From Streptococcus sp. zg-86 (GTDB lineage: Bacteria > Bacillota > Bacilli > Lactobacillales > Streptococcaceae): DNA of 64,000 bases. Made by a program: the position numbers and the translations under genes. How positions within the stretch are numbered: position 1 is the first letter of the stretch; the number at the start of each line of letters is the position of its first letter. Positions 36,320 through 44,737 of this stretch are shown in pieces. The stretch lies in contig NZ_CP072115.1 of the NCBI RefSeq assembly GCF_017639855.1, forward strand, positions 1,302,001 through 1,366,000, in the 5' to 3' direction. A model generated the notes under the pieces. The model saw only the letters and a program-made list of their open reading frames with translations, made no database searches and was not told the DNA's origin.

Positions 36320-37633
36320 ATGAGTGAAAAAGTATTTCGTGATCCTGTCCATAACTACATTCATGTAGATAACGAGTTGATCTATCATTTAATCAATACC
36401 AAAGAATTTCAACGGCTACGTCGCATTAAGCAACTAGGAACAACTTCCTATACCTTTCATGGTGGTGAACACAGCCGCTTTTCGCATTGTCTAGGAGCCT
36501 ATGAAATTGCACGTCAAATTGTCTCAACCTTTGAACAAAAATATGCGCAGGTTTGGGACAGGAATGATTCACTTCTGACCATGGTTGCGGCCCTATTACA
36601 TGATGTAGGCCACGGCGCTTACTCCCATACTTTCGAGCGCTTATTTGATACAGATCACGAAGAAATGACGTGCCAGATTATCACGAATAGTGGCACAGAA
36701 ATTAATGGCTTACTGCGTCAGATTGCACCTGATTTCCCTGAAAAGGTAGCAAGTGTTATCCGCCATACGTATCCCAATAAGCAAGTTGTTCAGCTGATTT
36801 CGAGTCAAATCGATGTAGATCGAATGGACTATCTGCTACGTGATTCCTATTTTACAGGAACCAACTATGGCCAATTTGATTTAACACGAATCTTACGGGT
36901 CATCAGGCCGACAGAAAATGGTATTGCTTTTAAAGAATCGGGTATGCATGCGGTCGAAGATTATGTTCTCAGCCGCTATCAGATGTATATGCAGGTCTAT
37001 TTCCACCCTGCCAGCCGTTCCATGGAGGTCTTGTTGCAAAACCTTCTAAAACGTGCCAAAGTCCTCTATCAAGATTTACAGACTTTCTTTGAAAGCTCTT
37101 CGCCACGTTTGATTCCTTTCTTTGAGCAATCCTATGCGCTAGAAGACTATCTTGCCCTAGATGATGGTGTTATGAATACCTATTTCCAATCTTGGATTGA
37201 TGGTCCAGATAAGATTTTATCTGACTTGGCTCAGCGCTATATCAATCGCAAGGTTTTCAAATCCATCACCGTTGATACTAAAACAGAAGCACACCTCTAT
37301 ATCTTAGAAGCAATTGTCAACGAAGTAGGCTTTGAACCAAGCTACTACACAGCCATTCATCATAATTTTGATTTACCCTATGATATTTATCGACCAAATG
37401 CCAAGAAAAAACGAACGCAGATTGAGATACTCCGTAAAGACGGAAGCCTGATTGAATTATCTCAACTCTCACCCATTGTTCACTCACTAGCGGGGACCGT
37501 ACATGGTGATAGTCGCTTCTATTTCCCAAAAGAAATGCTCCAAGAAACAGGCATCTTTGCCCAACAAAGTGCTACTTTTCTGAGCTATATACACAATGAT
37601 CAATTTAGTTATGGAGAACACGATGAGTATTAA
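36320..37633 (+). CDS. HD-domain phosphohydrolase (YwfO-like)
   Basis: A 437-residue dNTPase-like HD protein. Metal ligands lie in HSRFSHCLGAYE (about residues 51-62) and LLHDVGHGAYSH (about 93-104), with a further Asp in IDVDRMDYLLRDS. Relatives such as the enterococcal EF1143 and B. subtilis YwfO act on dNTPs or related nucleotides. The product here is unproven. Its stop overlaps the start of the Cof gene by 11 bases, so it heads the operon with cof, murM and murN. Confidence 0.9.
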   Translation: MSEKVFRDPVHNYIHVDNELIYHLINTKEFQRLRRIKQLGTTSYTFHGGEHSRFSHCLGAYEIARQIVSTFEQKYAQVWDRNDSLLTMVAALLHDVGHGAYSHTFERLFDTDHEEMTCQIITNSGTEINGLLRQIAPDFPEKVASVIRHTYPNKQVVQLISSQIDVDRMDYLLRDSYFTGTNYGQFDLTRILRVIRPTENGIAFKESGMHAVEDYVLSRYQMYMQVYFHPASRSMEVLLQNLLKRAKVLYQDLQTFFESSSPRLIPFFEQSYALEDYLALDDGVMNTYFQSWIDGPDKILSDLAQRYINRKVFKSITVDTKTEAHLYILEAIVNEVGFEPSYYTAIHHNFDLPYDIYRPNAKKKRTQIEILRKDGSLIELSQLSPIVHSLAGTVHGDSRFYFPKEMLQETGIFAQQSATFLSYIHNDQFSYGEHDEY

Positions 37634-38432
37634 ACTTGTAGCCATTGATATTGATGGTACTTTACTAAATAGCCAGCATGAAATCACACCAGAAGTCTAC
37701 CAAGCAATTCAAGATGCTAAAAAAGCAGGTGTAAAAATCGTTATTGCAACTGGACGACCAATTTCTGGTGTCAAGCGGATTTTAACTGAATTAAACCTAT
37801 TAGACGAGGGCGACTATGTCATCACCTTTAACGGTGGACTCGTTCAAGAAACAGCAACAGGAAATGATGTTTTTAAAGAAGGCTTGAGCTATGCTGACTA
37901 TCTTGAATTGGAATACCTAGCACGTACCTTAAAACTTCCTATGCATGCTAGTACCAAGGAAGGAATTTTCACAGCCAATCGAAACATCGGAAAATACACC
38001 CTCTATGAATCTCAACTCGTCGATGCCCCCGTCTTTTATCGAACTCCTGACGAAATGGAAACGAAAGAGATTATCAAACTGATGATGGTGGATGAGGCTG
38101 AAAAGCTAGATGCTGCTATCCCTCAAATTCCAACATCCATAACCCAACGATTTACTGTCGCAAAATCTGCTCCCTTCTACTTGGAAGTAACCCCTAAAAC
38201 CGTCAATAAAGGGGAAGCTATTCGACAGCTCAGTGCTTTATTGGGCTTAAGCATGGAGCAAACGATGGCTATTGGGGATCAAGAAAATGACCGCTCTATG
38301 CTAGAAGCTGCTGGAGTTGCTGTCGTGATGGAAAACGGCAGTCCTGAACTGAAAAAAATCGCAACCCATATTACCAAATCAAATGATGAATCTGGTGTTG
38401 CCTATGCAATTAGAAAGTGGGTACTCAAGTAA
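37623..38432 (+). CDS. Cof-type HAD phosphatase
   Basis: A 269-residue HAD hydrolase of subfamily IIB. Motif I AIDIDGTLLNS (about residues 6-16) holds the nucleophile Asp; motif II lies in IVIATGRP and motif IV in IGDQENDRSML. Cof/YidA-type enzymes dephosphorylate sugar phosphates. The start MSIKLVAID has GGAG nine bases upstream. It overlaps the upstream HD gene by 11 bases and touches murM by one base. Confidence 0.93.
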   Translation: MSIKLVAIDIDGTLLNSQHEITPEVYQAIQDAKKAGVKIVIATGRPISGVKRILTELNLLDEGDYVITFNGGLVQETATGNDVFKEGLSYADYLELEYLARTLKLPMHASTKEGIFTANRNIGKYTLYESQLVDAPVFYRTPDEMETKEIIKLMMVDEAEKLDAAIPQIPTSITQRFTVAKSAPFYLEVTPKTVNKGEAIRQLSALLGLSMEQTMAIGDQENDRSMLEAAGVAVVMENGSPELKKIATHITKSNDESGVAYAIRKWVLK

Positions 38433-39655
38433 TGTACAGCTATAAATTGAATATCCCAGCTGAAGTACATGACGAATTTGTACAGTCTCAGCCTCAAGCT
38501 AACCTTCTGCAAAGTAGCTCTTGGGCGAAGATTAAGGATAATTGGCAATCGCAACGTGTAGCCTTCTACAAAGATGATGAGATTGTTGGTGTAGCTACCA
38601 TACTAATTCAAACACTTCCCCTAGGATTTACGATTTTTTATATTCCGCGCGGACCTATTTTTGATTATGAAAATACAGATTTACTCCACTACATCGTCAA
38701 AACATTAAAAGAGTTGGGGAAAAAATCAAAAGCATTATTTGTTAAGTTTGACCCTGCTATCATCTACTGCATTCATTCTGACCAAGCAGACAAAACACCA
38801 AACCTATCTGCTCTAAACATCATTCAAAACCTTCAAGAGGCAGGAGCAGATTGGACTGGATTAACCACTGATTTAGCAGCAAACATTCAACCACGTTATC
38901 AAGCGAATATCTATGCTAATCAGTTCCATTTTGATAGACTGTCAAAAACAATGAAACGAAAAATCAAGACAGCGCGGCAAAAAAATGTTGAAATTGTGAT
39001 AGGCGGCAACGAATTAGTAGAAGAATTTGCTCGGGTGATGAAAAAGACTGAAGACCGGAAACAGATTAACCTAAGAAGTGCTGATTATTACCAAAAACTG
39101 ATAGACACTTATCCTAAACATTCTTTTATCGCTGTTGCCCGTTTTCACATTGCAGATCGCTTAACTGCCATTCAAGAAGAACTGGCAAAACTGAAAGATG
39201 CTGAAACAAAATTTACGGAGAAAACCAAGGAAGCCAAACGTTTAGAAAATAGCAAGGCACAGGAACGGTTAACTGAGGAATTTGTCTGGCTACAAGATAA
39301 GTATGAAAAGGAAAATTGTCCAGATTCTATTCCAATAGCAGGGACTCTAAATCTGCAGTGCGGGCAAGTCTCAGATAATTTGTACGCTGGAACAGATACG
39401 GAATATGGCCAATACCAAGGGTCTGTCCTAGTTTGGTATGAAACTGTTGACTATCTTTTCAAGAGAGGCTATCGTTCTCAAAATATGGGTGGACTTGAAA
39501 ATACACTTGATGGTGGATTATATAAATTTAAAATTCAATTCTTACCAACTGTTGAAGAATTAATCGGAGAATTTAATCTACCTACCTCACCGTTCTATAG
39601 TCTCTTTAACTTTGCCTACAAACTTCGTAAAAAAATGCGAACCAAACATTCTTAG
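38432..39655 (+). CDS. murM: MurM, lipid II Ser/Ala aminoacyl transferase
   Basis: A 407-residue FemABX-family enzyme. It adds the first residue (Ser or Ala from aminoacyl-tRNA) to the lipid II stem lysine and so makes branched muropeptides. The start MYSYKLNIP and blocks LLQSSSWAKIK, LPLGFTIFYIPRGPIFDYE and GGLENTLDGGLYKFK match MurM closely. A helical coiled-coil arm covers about residues 245-300. The ATG overlaps the Cof stop by one base. Variation in MurM alters beta-lactam resistance in pneumococcus; allele effects cannot be judged here. Confidence 0.95.
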   Translation: MYSYKLNIPAEVHDEFVQSQPQANLLQSSSWAKIKDNWQSQRVAFYKDDEIVGVATILIQTLPLGFTIFYIPRGPIFDYENTDLLHYIVKTLKELGKKSKALFVKFDPAIIYCIHSDQADKTPNLSALNIIQNLQEAGADWTGLTTDLAANIQPRYQANIYANQFHFDRLSKTMKRKIKTARQKNVEIVIGGNELVEEFARVMKKTEDRKQINLRSADYYQKLIDTYPKHSFIAVARFHIADRLTAIQEELAKLKDAETKFTEKTKEAKRLENSKAQERLTEEFVWLQDKYEKENCPDSIPIAGTLNLQCGQVSDNLYAGTDTEYGQYQGSVLVWYETVDYLFKRGYRSQNMGGLENTLDGGLYKFKIQFLPTVEELIGEFNLPTSPFYSLFNFAYKLRKKMRTKHS

Positions 39656-39665
39656 AAAGGATCCC

Positions 39666-40889
39666 ATGACGCTTACCCGTATTACTGAAGAAGAATTTAT
39701 TGCACATGCCAATCGTGCAACACAGCGATCTTTTATGCAAACTCCTGAAATGGCTCATCTGTTACAAAAAAGAGGGGCTGAGGTTGAGTATATCGGTTAT
39801 ATAGATGAAAAAGGCAATATCCAAGTATCTGCTGTCCTTTATAGCCTTCCTATGACAGGAGGCCTCCACATGGAGATTAACTCAGGTCCAGTGAGTACCG
39901 ATTCAAGCTATCTCCAACCTTTTTACAGGGCTTTACAGGGCTATGCAAAGGAAAAAGGAGCTTTAGAGCTCCTTGTCAAACCTTATGAAATTTACCAAAG
40001 TTTTGATAATAACGGACAACCAACAACTCCCGAACACAAGGACATGATTGCGACGCTGACAGATATCGGTTACCAATTTGATGGACTACAAACTGGCTAT
40101 CCTGGGGGAGAGCCTAATTGGCACTATGTAAAAAGCTTAGAAGGATTGACAGAAGAATCACTACTTAACTCCTTCAGTAAAAAAGGAAAACCCTTGGTTA
40201 AAAAAGCCAACACGTTTGGTATCAAGATTCGTAAATTAAAACGAGATGAATTACCTGTTTTTAAGAAACTGACCACTGCAACCTCCGAACGGCGTGAATA
40301 TAGGGATAAGTCCTTGGATTATTATCAACATTTATATGATAGTTTTGGCCATAATGCAGAATTCATGGTGGCTACACTAAATTTTCAAGACTATATCACA
40401 GCAATTGATGAAGAGCATCAGCAATTGCTTAAAAAAATCGAAAAACTGGAACAACGTCCAACTACGATAAAACAACAAAATCAGCTGCGAGAATTATCTA
40501 GCCAGTCCGAAACCTTCTACGTTCGAAAACAGGAAACTCAGGTATTTCTCGAAAAATATGGTAATACAGATCAACTATTAGCAGCTAGTCTCTTTCTCTA
40601 TACGCCACAAGAAACAACTTACCTCTTTAGTGGCTCTTATCCAGAATTTAACAAATTTTACGCCCCAGCTCTTTTACAGGAATATGTCATGAAAGAAAGT
40701 ATCAAGCGAGACATCACCTCCTATAATTTCCTTGGCATCGACGGCATCTTTGATGGATCAGATGGTGTCCTACGTTTCAAACAAAATTTCAATGGGCATA
40801 TCGTTCGTCGAATGGGTACCTTCCGTTACTATCCACAGCCATTTAAGGCAAAGGTCCTACGCCTACTAAAAAAAATCATAGGCAGATAA
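39666..40889 (+). CDS. murN: MurN, lipid II alanyl transferase
   Basis: A 407-residue FemABX enzyme that adds the second residue (Ala) to the branch begun by MurM. MTLTRITEEEFIAHANRATQ, MTGGLHMEINSGPV, FSKKGKPLVKKANTFGI and YNFLGIDGIFDGSDGVLRFKQ fit MurN. A coiled-coil arm covers about residues 255-305. AAAGGA precedes the ATG ten bases after murM. A strong terminator follows. Confidence 0.95.
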   Translation: MTLTRITEEEFIAHANRATQRSFMQTPEMAHLLQKRGAEVEYIGYIDEKGNIQVSAVLYSLPMTGGLHMEINSGPVSTDSSYLQPFYRALQGYAKEKGALELLVKPYEIYQSFDNNGQPTTPEHKDMIATLTDIGYQFDGLQTGYPGGEPNWHYVKSLEGLTEESLLNSFSKKGKPLVKKANTFGIKIRKLKRDELPVFKKLTTATSERREYRDKSLDYYQHLYDSFGHNAEFMVATLNFQDYITAIDEEHQQLLKKIEKLEQRPTTIKQQNQLRELSSQSETFYVRKQETQVFLEKYGNTDQLLAASLFLYTPQETTYLFSGSYPEFNKFYAPALLQEYVMKESIKRDITSYNFLGIDGIFDGSDGVLRFKQNFNGHIVRRMGTFRYYPQPFKAKVLRLLKKIIGR

Positions 40890-40940
40890 AAAGTGAGAAC
40901 AGTCGTCACTTGCTAGAAAACGACTGTTCTCACTTTTTTA
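40888..40940 (+). terminator. Terminator after murN
   Basis: AAAGTGAGAACAGTCG and CGACTGTTCTCACTTT form a perfect 16-bp stem followed by TTT. Confidence 0.9.
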
Positions 40941-40996
40941 TTTTTCATTCTCTAGCTTCAAGGATTGACTGTCACTTGGTTCTTGTGAAGAATACA

Positions 40997-41031
40997 AAAC
41001 GCAGTTGAGAAAAACGTCTCAACTGCTTTTT
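40997..41031 (-). terminator. Terminator after the lysozyme gene
   Basis: On the minus strand GCAGTTGAGA and TCTCAACTGC pair around CGTTTT and are followed by GTTTTG. Confidence 0.75.
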
Positions 41032-41086
41032 AATACTCTTTTACTTTTCTTTAGCTAATGAACAAGAAAATAAATGATTATCCTTT

Positions 41087-43555
41087 TTAATCCGTAAACC
41101 GACCTGTATAGTCAATGTTGACATCAAACAGGTGACGACCAGGGATCAACTGACCAGCAGAGGTATATTGCCAAGCTGCTGCACCGGCATGTAAGCCCAT
41201 TTCTTTTGCTTGTTCAAATGACATAGTACGATATGGGTATTGTGCTACCCAGAAATTACCGATACCAAACTGACCTGTTTCAATCGGACCAGGACGACCT
41301 AAATCATTGACATCAATCCAACTTGCACCTGCATAGTGAACCAAATTATTATAGCCCAAGTGGCGCATCTCTGCTTCCCAAGACTTCATATTGGCATTGA
41401 TATTGGTACGGGTTTTGTGTTCCTCAATATCATTGACCATCACAGTTGTTTTCGGTAAGCCTAATTGTGCTGCAAACTGCGTGAAATACTGCGCCTCTTC
41501 CTTTGCCGTTTGAGAGTCAGTAAAGTGAGAATAATGGTAAACAGATACTTTTAATCCAGCAGCCTTGGCATTTTGAATCTGCTCTTTAGCGTATGGATTT
41601 TGATAATTTGTTCCCTCTGTCAATTTCACGACAACACCAGAAATTCCCTTATCCAATAAGCTCCGGTAATCTGCCACAGACAAGGAGCCATTGTGACTAC
41701 TTACATCCACAAAAGCCTTATCTGCCTTACGGCTATAGTAGGCTCTTGTCGTTGCTGTTCCTAGATCATATCGCTGCTTATCACTGACAATATACAGATG
41801 TGCTGTATAGGTTCCAGTTTCGTACTGATGACGGGATAGACGAACCGTCACACGATAAGTACCATCTGGTTGTTTTACGGCATCATACCATTGAAGGTCA
41901 TTTTGACCATTTGGCGATCCCCAAACGGATACAGGAATTTGATCTACTCCCTTAGGAGCAAACACATCTGAGATAATAACATCGAACAAACCATATGTAT
42001 TGTTCACATTTTGAATTTTAATAGTTCCCCTAGGGTTTACCTGTGTAATCGAAACATCTGTTACTGTAGATGCTACACCTACCATTTGCCCATTTTTTTG
42101 TTTTAGATACAAATGAGCTTGGTATTTACCGACATCATAATGGTGATTGCTAGCTGATACTCTCACTCGATACGTCCCATTTGGTTGTTTAGTTGCTGTA
42201 TACCACTGGATATCATCCTGGCCATTCTTCTCTGACCAAACTGGAACAAGGACAGAATCGATTCCATTTGGACTGGTGACATCGCTGACCACTACATCAA
42301 AGGTACCAATCTGATTATTTTTTCCTTCAATCGAAATCTTTCCAGCCAAACCAACCGGTGGAAGAGTTGTCTTCCCAGTTGTAATACCAACTGTTTTGCC
42401 ATCTGTAAGGGCATAGTAAATATGAACTTGATAAGCTCCAATATTCTGCTTGTGGTTCTTGTAATCAACGGTCAAACGATAACTGCCGTCTGCTTGTTTA
42501 ACCAAAGGATACCATTTCAAGTCATCTTGACCATTATGGTCTGACCAAACAGCAGCACGAACTTCCTTGAGTTGATCAGTCGCAGGTACATTTGTAAGGC
42601 TGACATCTAAAGTCCCATTTGTAGCTGGTGTCAGACTAAGGCTACCCGTTAGTGCAACTGGTTTAGCTGGCTCTACAACTTCTGCTTGACCAAGACCATA
42701 AAAGGCTACACCTTCTTGCTTCCAACCACGTGTGCCCAAGACCTTATACTCATTCGCATCCTTGGTATACAAGTGATGTTTTAAACCAGGATGATACAAG
42801 CGGTAGATTGGGAGATTTCCATAAGAACGGTAGGCTTCTCCTTCTTGTTTCCAACCACGTGTGCCGAGAACTTGGTATTCATTAGTATCTTTGGTATACA
42901 GATGGATGCGTAAGTCTGGGTGATATAGACGGTAAACAACTTCACCTTGCTGACTAGCGATTTTCCAAGCTTCTCCTTCTTGCTTCCAACCACGTGTACC
43001 GAGTACCTTATATTCATTAGCATCTTTGGTGTACAAATGAACCCGTAAGCCAGGGTGGTATAAGCGATAAACAGAATTATCATTACTTGCAGCTCGATTA
43101 TCAGCCTCTTTTTTCTCTGCTTCAGCCTCTTTAGGCTGTTCTTGAGTCGATGACCATTGGAATGGATACGGATTTAAGGCTTGAGAAGCTCCCGTAGCAT
43201 CGATCAGCACTACTTGCAAATAAAAATTTTTAACCTCGGCACCAAACTGATCTCGTTGTAATACCGCTACATAGTTGCCATTGGCATCTTTTTCAAAGGC
43301 TGAAACCGTCACTTGATCACTTTTATCTTCCTTAGACCACAAGGTTGCACTTGGTTGACCAAATCCTTCTGGTAGAGCGGATAGGACAGCTTTTACACGC
43401 CCTTCTTCTTCTACCACTTGAACGGTTGCTCCTAGGGTGGCTTGATTGACTACGGTCAATTGTTTTGGTTCTGCTATCAACTGATCAGCTGCAACAGGAA
43501 GAGCCCAACAGGAAAGCAGAACTCCAGATAAACAAACAAGCGTTTTAAACTTCAT
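41087..43555 (-). CDS. Secreted GH25 lysozyme with DUF5648 and GBS Bsp-like repeats
   Basis: An 822-residue exported muramidase. A signal peptide (about 1-23, ending PVAADQ) is followed by a beta domain to ~150. Three 44-45-residue DUF5648-type repeats (about 161-290, each with LYTKD and TRGWKQEG) come next, then three GBS Bsp-like repeats (about 301-395, 402-500, 508-603). The C-terminal GH25 domain starts near 612, with catalytic DVSSHNG (617-623), KLTEG and NDIEE. There is no LPXTG anchor, so the repeats probably bind the wall. It should cut the bond between MurNAc and GlcNAc for remodelling or fratricide-type lysis. Confidence 0.92.
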   Translation of the reverse strand: MKFKTLVCLSGVLLSCWALPVAADQLIAEPKQLTVVNQATLGATVQVVEEEGRVKAVLSALPEGFGQPSATLWSKEDKSDQVTVSAFEKDANGNYVAVLQRDQFGAEVKNFYLQVVLIDATGASQALNPYPFQWSSTQEQPKEAEAEKKEADNRAASNDNSVYRLYHPGLRVHLYTKDANEYKVLGTRGWKQEGEAWKIASQQGEVVYRLYHPDLRIHLYTKDTNEYQVLGTRGWKQEGEAYRSYGNLPIYRLYHPGLKHHLYTKDANEYKVLGTRGWKQEGVAFYGLGQAEVVEPAKPVALTGSLSLTPATNGTLDVSLTNVPATDQLKEVRAAVWSDHNGQDDLKWYPLVKQADGSYRLTVDYKNHKQNIGAYQVHIYYALTDGKTVGITTGKTTLPPVGLAGKISIEGKNNQIGTFDVVVSDVTSPNGIDSVLVPVWSEKNGQDDIQWYTATKQPNGTYRVRVSASNHHYDVGKYQAHLYLKQKNGQMVGVASTVTDVSITQVNPRGTIKIQNVNNTYGLFDVIISDVFAPKGVDQIPVSVWGSPNGQNDLQWYDAVKQPDGTYRVTVRLSRHQYETGTYTAHLYIVSDKQRYDLGTATTRAYYSRKADKAFVDVSSHNGSLSVADYRSLLDKGISGVVVKLTEGTNYQNPYAKEQIQNAKAAGLKVSVYHYSHFTDSQTAKEEAQYFTQFAAQLGLPKTTVMVNDIEEHKTRTNINANMKSWEAEMRHLGYNNLVHYAGASWIDVNDLGRPGPIETGQFGIGNFWVAQYPYRTMSFEQAKEMGLHAGAAAWQYTSAGQLIPGRHLFDVNIDYTGRFTD
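42705..43075 (-). repeat. In-gene tandem repeat, three units of about 132-135 bp
   Basis: DNA encoding LYTKD...TRGWKQEG recurs three times with high identity. Copy number could change by recombination while the frame is kept. Confidence 0.8.
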
Positions 43556-43580
43556 TTTTTCTCCTATTTGGATTTAGAAT

Positions 43581-43611
43581 AAAAACTTCTAGCGAAACGG
43601 TAGAAGTTTTT
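43581..43611 (-). terminator. Hairpin between tpiA and the lysozyme gene
   Basis: AAAAACTTCTA and TAGAAGTTTTT form an 11-bp stem with a nine-base loop. It may end the tpiA transcript or attenuate the lysozyme gene. Confidence 0.6.
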
Positions 43612-43772
43612 AGAACCTGTATTCATAAGCAAAGTAATTCTAATCGGAACCTTATTTTACGATAATCAAGGCGGTTTTTTTGAAGGAATACTGACTGTAT
43701 TTCGAAAAAAAGCAACGATGAATAGTGAAAAATAAGCCCTGAATAGAGTTGCTGAGCTGTGAATACAGGTTC
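43612..43772. mobile_element. 161-bp MITE-like element
   Basis: Perfect 14-bp terminal inverted repeats AGAACCTGTATTCA and TGAATACAGGTTCT, with weaker similarity further in. No coding capacity. The family is different from the 163-bp MITE. I cannot name the parent insertion sequence. Confidence 0.7.
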
Positions 43773-43794
43773 TTATACTCTCTTATCTTAGTTT

Positions 43795-44547
43795 TTAGAA
43801 ATTAAGCAAAGCAAGGAAACTGTCAGCTTCGAGTGAAGCTCCCCCTACAAGTGCACCGTCCACATCAGGACAAGCCATGTATTCTGCAATGTTTTCTGGT
43901 TTTACAGAACCACCATATTGAACGCGAACTTTATCCGCTACTTCTTGACCAAAATCTGCTGCAACCACATCACGAACAGCTTTACACATTTTTTGTGCAT
44001 CATCTTGAGTTGCTGATTTACCAGTACCGATTGCCCAGATTGGCTCATAAGCAAGCACCAAGGAAGCAACTTGCTCAGCAGTCAATCCTTTCAATGCTGC
44101 TGATACTTGTGCACCAACAAATTCTACTGCTTGACCAGCTTCGTACGTTTCAAGGGATTCACCACAACAGATGATTGGTGTCATACCATTTTTGAAAATA
44201 GCATGTGCTTTTTTGTTGATATCTTCATCTGTTTCATGGAAGTAATCACGGCGTTCTGAGTGACCGATGATAACATAGTCTACTTCAAGAGCTGCAAGGG
44301 CTGCAGGGCTAGTTTCCCCAGTAAAGGCACCAAAATCTTCAAAGTAGCAGTTTTGTGCTGCAACTTGCAATTCAGAGTTACGAACACCTTTTTTCATACC
44401 TTCAAGGAACAAGGCTGGCGCTCCGATAACAGTATCGATACGTTCGTTTGACGGAATATTCAATTTTACCGCCTCGATAAATTGACGAGCTTCCGCAGCA
44501 GTTTTGTTCATTTTCCAGTTTCCTGCGATAATTGGTTTACGTGACAT
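43795..44547 (-). CDS. tpiA: Triosephosphate isomerase
   Basis: A 250-residue TIM barrel of glycolysis, converting dihydroxyacetone phosphate to glyceraldehyde 3-phosphate. NWKMNK at the start holds the catalytic Lys, GHSERR the catalytic His, and [12 protein letters not shown] (about residues 165-176) the catalytic Glu and flexible loop. The start [10 protein letters not shown] at 44547 has GAGG eight bases upstream; a longer reading to 44592 has no site. It is a monocistronic-looking housekeeping gene. Confidence 0.97.
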   Translation of the reverse strand: MSRKPIIAGNWKMNKTAAEARQFIEAVKLNIPSNERIDTVIGAPALFLEGMKKGVRNSELQVAAQNCYFEDFGAFTGETSPAALAALEVDYVIIGHSERRDYFHETDEDINKKAHAIFKNGMTPIICCGESLETYEAGQAVEFVGAQVSAALKGLTAEQVASLVLAYEPIWAIGTGKSATQDDAQKMCKAVRDVVAADFGQEVADKVRVQYGGSVKPENIAEYMACPDVDGALVGGASLEADSFLALLNF

Positions 44548-44737
44548 TTCACATACCTCTTCTATTTTTATTTTCGGTATATATTTTATCATAAAAAAGA
44601 AAAAGTTGAAAGTCTTTCTATGTAGAGAAGGTCTATTTTCTTGACCAACTATCTTTCTTTGGTCTCGTCCGACTTCCTACTTGATAAAAGTATCCTTTTA
44701 GTTTATAGTAGAATTAACTGAATTTGGAGGCGTTTAC

